From assembly GCA_029939545.1 (NCBI GenBank), contig JAOZSS010000105.1:1-8217 (forward strand): a stretch of 8,217 nucleotides of DNA, read 5' to 3'. Positions 5,813 to 8,217 of the stretch are shown one piece after another. Each line of letters opens with the position of its first letter. Position 1 is the stretch's first letter. A model generated the notes under the pieces. It worked only from the letters and a program-made list of their open reading frames with translations. It did no database searches and was not told where the DNA came from. This stretch comes from Kiritimatiellia bacterium (GTDB taxonomy: Bacteria > Verrucomicrobiota > Kiritimatiellia > UBA8416 > JABMPJ01). The translations under genes were made by a program, and so were the position numbers.

Positions 5813-7111
5813 TTACAGGAATTCGCGGGGGTCGGCGATGTGGCCGGCCACGGCTGACGCAGCCGCGGTGTAGGGCGAAGCCAGGTAGATCTGGGCCTGC
5901 TTCGATCCCATCCGCCCGATGAAATTACGGTTGGTGGTGCTGATCACGACCTCGTCCGTGTTGGCGCGGCCAAACGTGTCGAGCGGCCCCCCCAGGCAGG
6001 CCGCGCACGAAGGCGGCGCGATGTCGAGGCAGTCGGCGTCGGCGAAGATCTCCACCAGCGACTGACCGTCGACGTGCTCGCTCATCAGCCCTTCCGCAAC
6101 CTCCTGTGTGGCGGGCACCAGGAATGTGTCCACGCTGACCTTACGGCCCTTCAATATCTGGGCCGCCATGATGAAGTCGGAGATCTTGCCGCCGGTGCAG
6201 GAGCCGATATAGGCGCGCGTCAGCTTCACCTCTGTCCGATCGGCAGCCACGGCATACTTGTCCGGCAGGTTGGGCTCGGCCACGCAGGGCACGAGTTCCG
6301 ACAGGTCGTAGGTGCGATGCTCTCTCACCGGCGAATCCGGATCGCTGTAGAGCGGCGTAAAGGGCTTGTCCGTGCGCGCACGCACGTAGGCCTCGGCCTT
6401 GTCGTCCGATGCGATAATGCCGTTCTTGCCGCCGGCCTCGATCGCCATGTTGCAGATGGTCATGCGGTCCTCGATCGTGAGACCCTCAATGCCGTCGCCG
6501 TCGAACTCCATCGCGCAGTAGGTGGCCCCGTCCACGCCGACGTCGCCGATCGCGCGCAGAATGATGTCCTTGGCCGTAACGCCCTTCTGCAGTTGTCCGT
6601 TCAGCGTGAAGCGCAGGGTTTCGGGTACCTTGATCAGCAGCTTGCCGGTGCCCATCACGAACCCGGCATCCGTGTTGCCGATGCCCGTCGCGAACGCGCC
6701 CAGGGCGCCGTGTGTGCAAGTGTGCGAGTCGGTCCCGAAGATCACCTCGCCGGGTCGGACGTGTCCCTCCTGCGGCATGGCCACGTGGCAGACACCCTTG
6801 TAGTTGGCGGTGCCAGGGTCGTAGTAGTAGGGGAGGTCTTGTGCTTGAACGAATTCGCGCAGGATGTCGATGTTGCGGTGCGCTTTGACATCCTTGGTGA
6901 AGATGTAGTGGTCGGGGATGATGACCACGCCCTCGCGCGACCACACGGCGGCGTCCTCGCCGAACTCGCGCTTGAACACGCCGATTGTTCCCGGTCCGCA
7001 CACGTCATGTGTCAGCAGGATATCAGCATTCACCCAGATGTTGTCCCCGGGCTTCACCTCGTCACGGCCCGCAGCGCGGGCGAGGATCTTCTCCGTAATG
7101 GTCATGCTCAT
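5813..7111 (-). CDS. leuC: 3-isopropylmalate dehydratase large subunit
   Basis: The iron-sulfur catalytic subunit of isopropylmalate isomerase, partner of the adjacent LeuD; cytoplasmic. It has 432 residues. Three cysteines are placed to hold the [4Fe-4S] cluster: Cys305 in YIGSCTGGK, and Cys369 and Cys372 in SCAACLGG. Other aconitase-family landmarks are HDVCGPG (35-41), IPDHYIF (65-71), GTDSHTCTHG (126-135), GIGNTDAGF (143-151), EAGGKNG (225-231) and TTNRNFIGRMG (392-402). The protein ends ASPYTAAASA...ADPREFL. This pattern matches the plant chloroplast/HacA-like large subunit more than the E. coli type (about 466 aa), from memory. The start ATG 7111 has GGGAG at 7120-7124, 8 nt away and overlapping the stop of the upstream gene. 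ATG 7105 is a possible second start. No leuA or leuB is in the window. Confidence 0.96.
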   Translation of the reverse strand: MSMTITEKILARAAGRDEVKPGDNIWVNADILLTHDVCGPGTIGVFKREFGEDAAVWSREGVVIIPDHYIFTKDVKAHRNIDILREFVQAQDLPYYYDPGTANYKGVCHVAMPQEGHVRPGEVIFGTDSHTCTHGALGAFATGIGNTDAGFVMGTGKLLIKVPETLRFTLNGQLQKGVTAKDIILRAIGDVGVDGATYCAMEFDGDGIEGLTIEDRMTICNMAIEAGGKNGIIASDDKAEAYVRARTDKPFTPLYSDPDSPVREHRTYDLSELVPCVAEPNLPDKYAVAADRTEVKLTRAYIGSCTGGKISDFIMAAQILKGRKVSVDTFLVPATQEVAEGLMSEHVDGQSLVEIFADADCLDIAPPSCAACLGGPLDTFGRANTDEVVISTTNRNFIGRMGSKQAQIYLASPYTAAASAVAGHIADPREFL

Positions 7112-7123
7112 TCTGATGGCTCC

Positions 7124-7819
7124 CTATCGCCCTCTCACCAAGGAGAAGAAGCGGTCTTCATACTCATCAAACAAGTTGCAGCGCTGTAGCTTAGTGGCCA
7201 GCGCTTCGATCAGCGACGCATCTCTGCTTGCCGCGGTGAAAGCGACATCGATCTCGTTGCGGACGCCGCGCGGTACCCCGCCTTCGTCCTCGAACATGCG
7301 TTGCTTCTGTAGCTCGCGGATATTGGGCGCGGCCGACTGGCGGATCACCTCCCAGAAGAGTTTCACCAGGCAGACGTCCCACGGATCATCAACCCCCTGC
7401 ACGACGGCGGTGTGGGCGTGGTCGACCGACTCGACCTCGCTCTTGATGCGCTCAACAACACTCTTCAGATTGTCTGTGATCACATGCTCACTGAAGGCTT
7501 CCTGCTTCAGCGTGTAGCCATACTGTAGGATGCGGATATCCTGCTCATGCTGTTTTAGCCAGTTCACGTACTGCGAGGCCTGCTCGCCAAACCCCTCCAG
7601 AACGGTTTCTGAATAGGCCTCAGGCGTGATGATGTGCGGCTGGTGTGCCTGGATCCGACCCTCGCGCACTCGGATCTGGTCGACCGAATCCATCATCTCC
7701 GAAACCAACCGGTAATTCAGAACGGTGGCCCCGAACGTCTCCAGATGCCTTTCCGGCATCAGGACAATCTCGGTGTTGTTCACCGCATACCAAAAATCAA
7801 ATGACTTTTTCTCGTCCAC
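7124..7819 (-). CDS. Conserved protein of unknown function, first gene of the leuCD-parA unit
   Basis: A 231-residue soluble protein with no signal peptide or membrane segment. It begins MDEKKSFDFWYAVNNTEIVL, followed by ERHLETFGATVLNY (23-36), VDQIRVREGRIQAHQPHIIT (46-65) and VDDPWDVCLVKLFWEV (about 142-157), with a mainly helical, charged look. I recall similar proteins in Verrucomicrobiota-like genomes but know no named family or function. It shows no catalytic motif I can name. The start is GTG 7819, supported by GAGG at 7828-7831, 8 nt away. Its stop overlaps the leuC ribosome binding site, and the gap to leuC is 12 nt, so the two are almost certainly co-transcribed and perhaps translationally linked. 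A role connected to leucine synthesis is not implied by sequence. It is a real gene by its codon-level regularity, binding site and tight operon packing. Confidence 0.85.
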   Translation of the reverse strand: MDEKKSFDFWYAVNNTEIVLMPERHLETFGATVLNYRLVSEMMDSVDQIRVREGRIQAHQPHIITPEAYSETVLEGFGEQASQYVNWLKQHEQDIRILQYGYTLKQEAFSEHVITDNLKSVVERIKSEVESVDHAHTAVVQGVDDPWDVCLVKLFWEVIRQSAAPNIRELQKQRMFEDEGGVPRGVRNEIDVAFTAASRDASLIEALATKLQRCNLFDEYEDRFFSLVRGR

Positions 7820-8217
7820 TGTTATCGCCTCTATACGTCTGAGAATTTACCCACTGAATTGCCAATACTACCATGACGTTTCCGCAAAGCTACAGCCAAA
7901 ACGTGCGCAACGCGTGCGAGGGTGCAGAACAAGGATGTCACCGTCGCGGATCATGAGGTGTTGAGCAAGAGATGCCGGATGCTTCTCCCGCAGTGAGAAA
8001 GCTGCCATGCCCCCGAGAAGAGCTGCCCTCCTTCCTTCGCGGCGAGTGGCAGGTGCAAGCAACTGAGCGTGACAGGGCACGAAAGTGCTGTCATGGTGAA
8101 GCCCAAGTAGGGAAGGCTGGCTACATGAGGTTTTCAGAGGCCAAACAGGGACGAACCTTTGTCATTAGCTCCTTAAATCTTGATTCTTTGAGTAAATGAG
8201 TCGAACAATTTCATTTG
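7820..8217. other. Stretch without a recognised gene, upstream of the leuCD-parA unit
   Basis: No protein family is recognisable on either strand. Short open frames occur (7868-8080 minus, 7972-8199 plus), but they lack a supported start and have low-complexity Arg/Ala- or Lys-rich composition typical of chance. The promoter of the minus-strand unit should lie between about 7830 and 7950; I could not find a convincing -35/-10 pair. The segment contains the hairpin at 8068-8095. Confidence 0.5.
8068..8095 (+). other. Hairpin with a GAAA loop, possible structured RNA
   Basis: CGTGACA (8068-8074) pairs with TGTCATG (8089-8095, one G-U), and GCAC (8077-8080) pairs with GTGC (8085-8088), leaving a GG bulge and a GAAA tetraloop. 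The GNRA loop appears only on the plus strand. A weaker AGCC/GGCT stem follows at 8100-8118. It resembles pieces of structured RNA such as group II intron domain I, but no diagnostic motif confirms that. Confidence 0.3.

Noticed and set aside
6074..7189. Plus-strand open frame of 371 codons
   Set aside because: Antisense shadow of leuC, whose cluster cysteines and aconitase motifs fix the coding strand.
7972..8199. Plus-strand open frame of 75 codons near the right edge
   Set aside because: No recognisable family, no convincing ribosome binding site, and it reads through the hairpin at 8068-8095. Treated as chance, though a small real gene cannot be excluded.

Overview
The window is GC-rich, densely coded bacterial chromosome. 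LeuC, LeuD and the 231-residue unknown protein suggest an uncultured member of the PVC group (Verrucomicrobiota, Kiritimatiellota or Lentisphaerota). That assignment rests on remembered similarity and is weak.

Layout. (1) Positions 1-2788, minus strand: an SNF2-family helicase-like ATPase with an N-terminal SWIM zinc finger. Near position 130 its reading frame passes, without a stop, into the C-terminal part of a cysteine synthase. The second helicase lobe is absent. This junction is the most unusual thing in the window. It is either a genomic rearrangement or an assembly chimera. (2) 2789-3733: no intact gene. It holds the 5' part of a group II intron whose encoded reverse transcriptase/maturase stops after 44 codons. 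A 16-bp inverted repeat flanks the intron, and a long hairpin of dispersed-repeat appearance lies just before def. (3) 3734-4282, plus strand: peptide deformylase (def). A long hairpin follows it, between the convergent def and parA. (4) 7819-4363, minus strand: a tight four-gene transcription unit, reading unknown protein (231 aa) > leuC > leuD > parA. The gaps are 12, 12 and 1 nt, and each start has a recognisable ribosome binding site. (5) 7820-8217: no gene recognised; it holds the upstream region of that unit and one RNA-like hairpin.

How the genes relate. LeuC and LeuD are the two subunits of 3-isopropylmalate dehydratase, which catalyses the isomerisation step of leucine synthesis. The Soj-type ParA gene follows leuD with a TTG start one base after the leuD stop, and no parB lies next to it on its downstream side. 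Def removes the N-terminal formyl group from new proteins and appears to be transcribed independently. Apart from the SNF2/CysK junction and the intron remnant, the window looks like ordinary housekeeping chromosome. No defence system, CRISPR array, tRNA or rRNA was seen.
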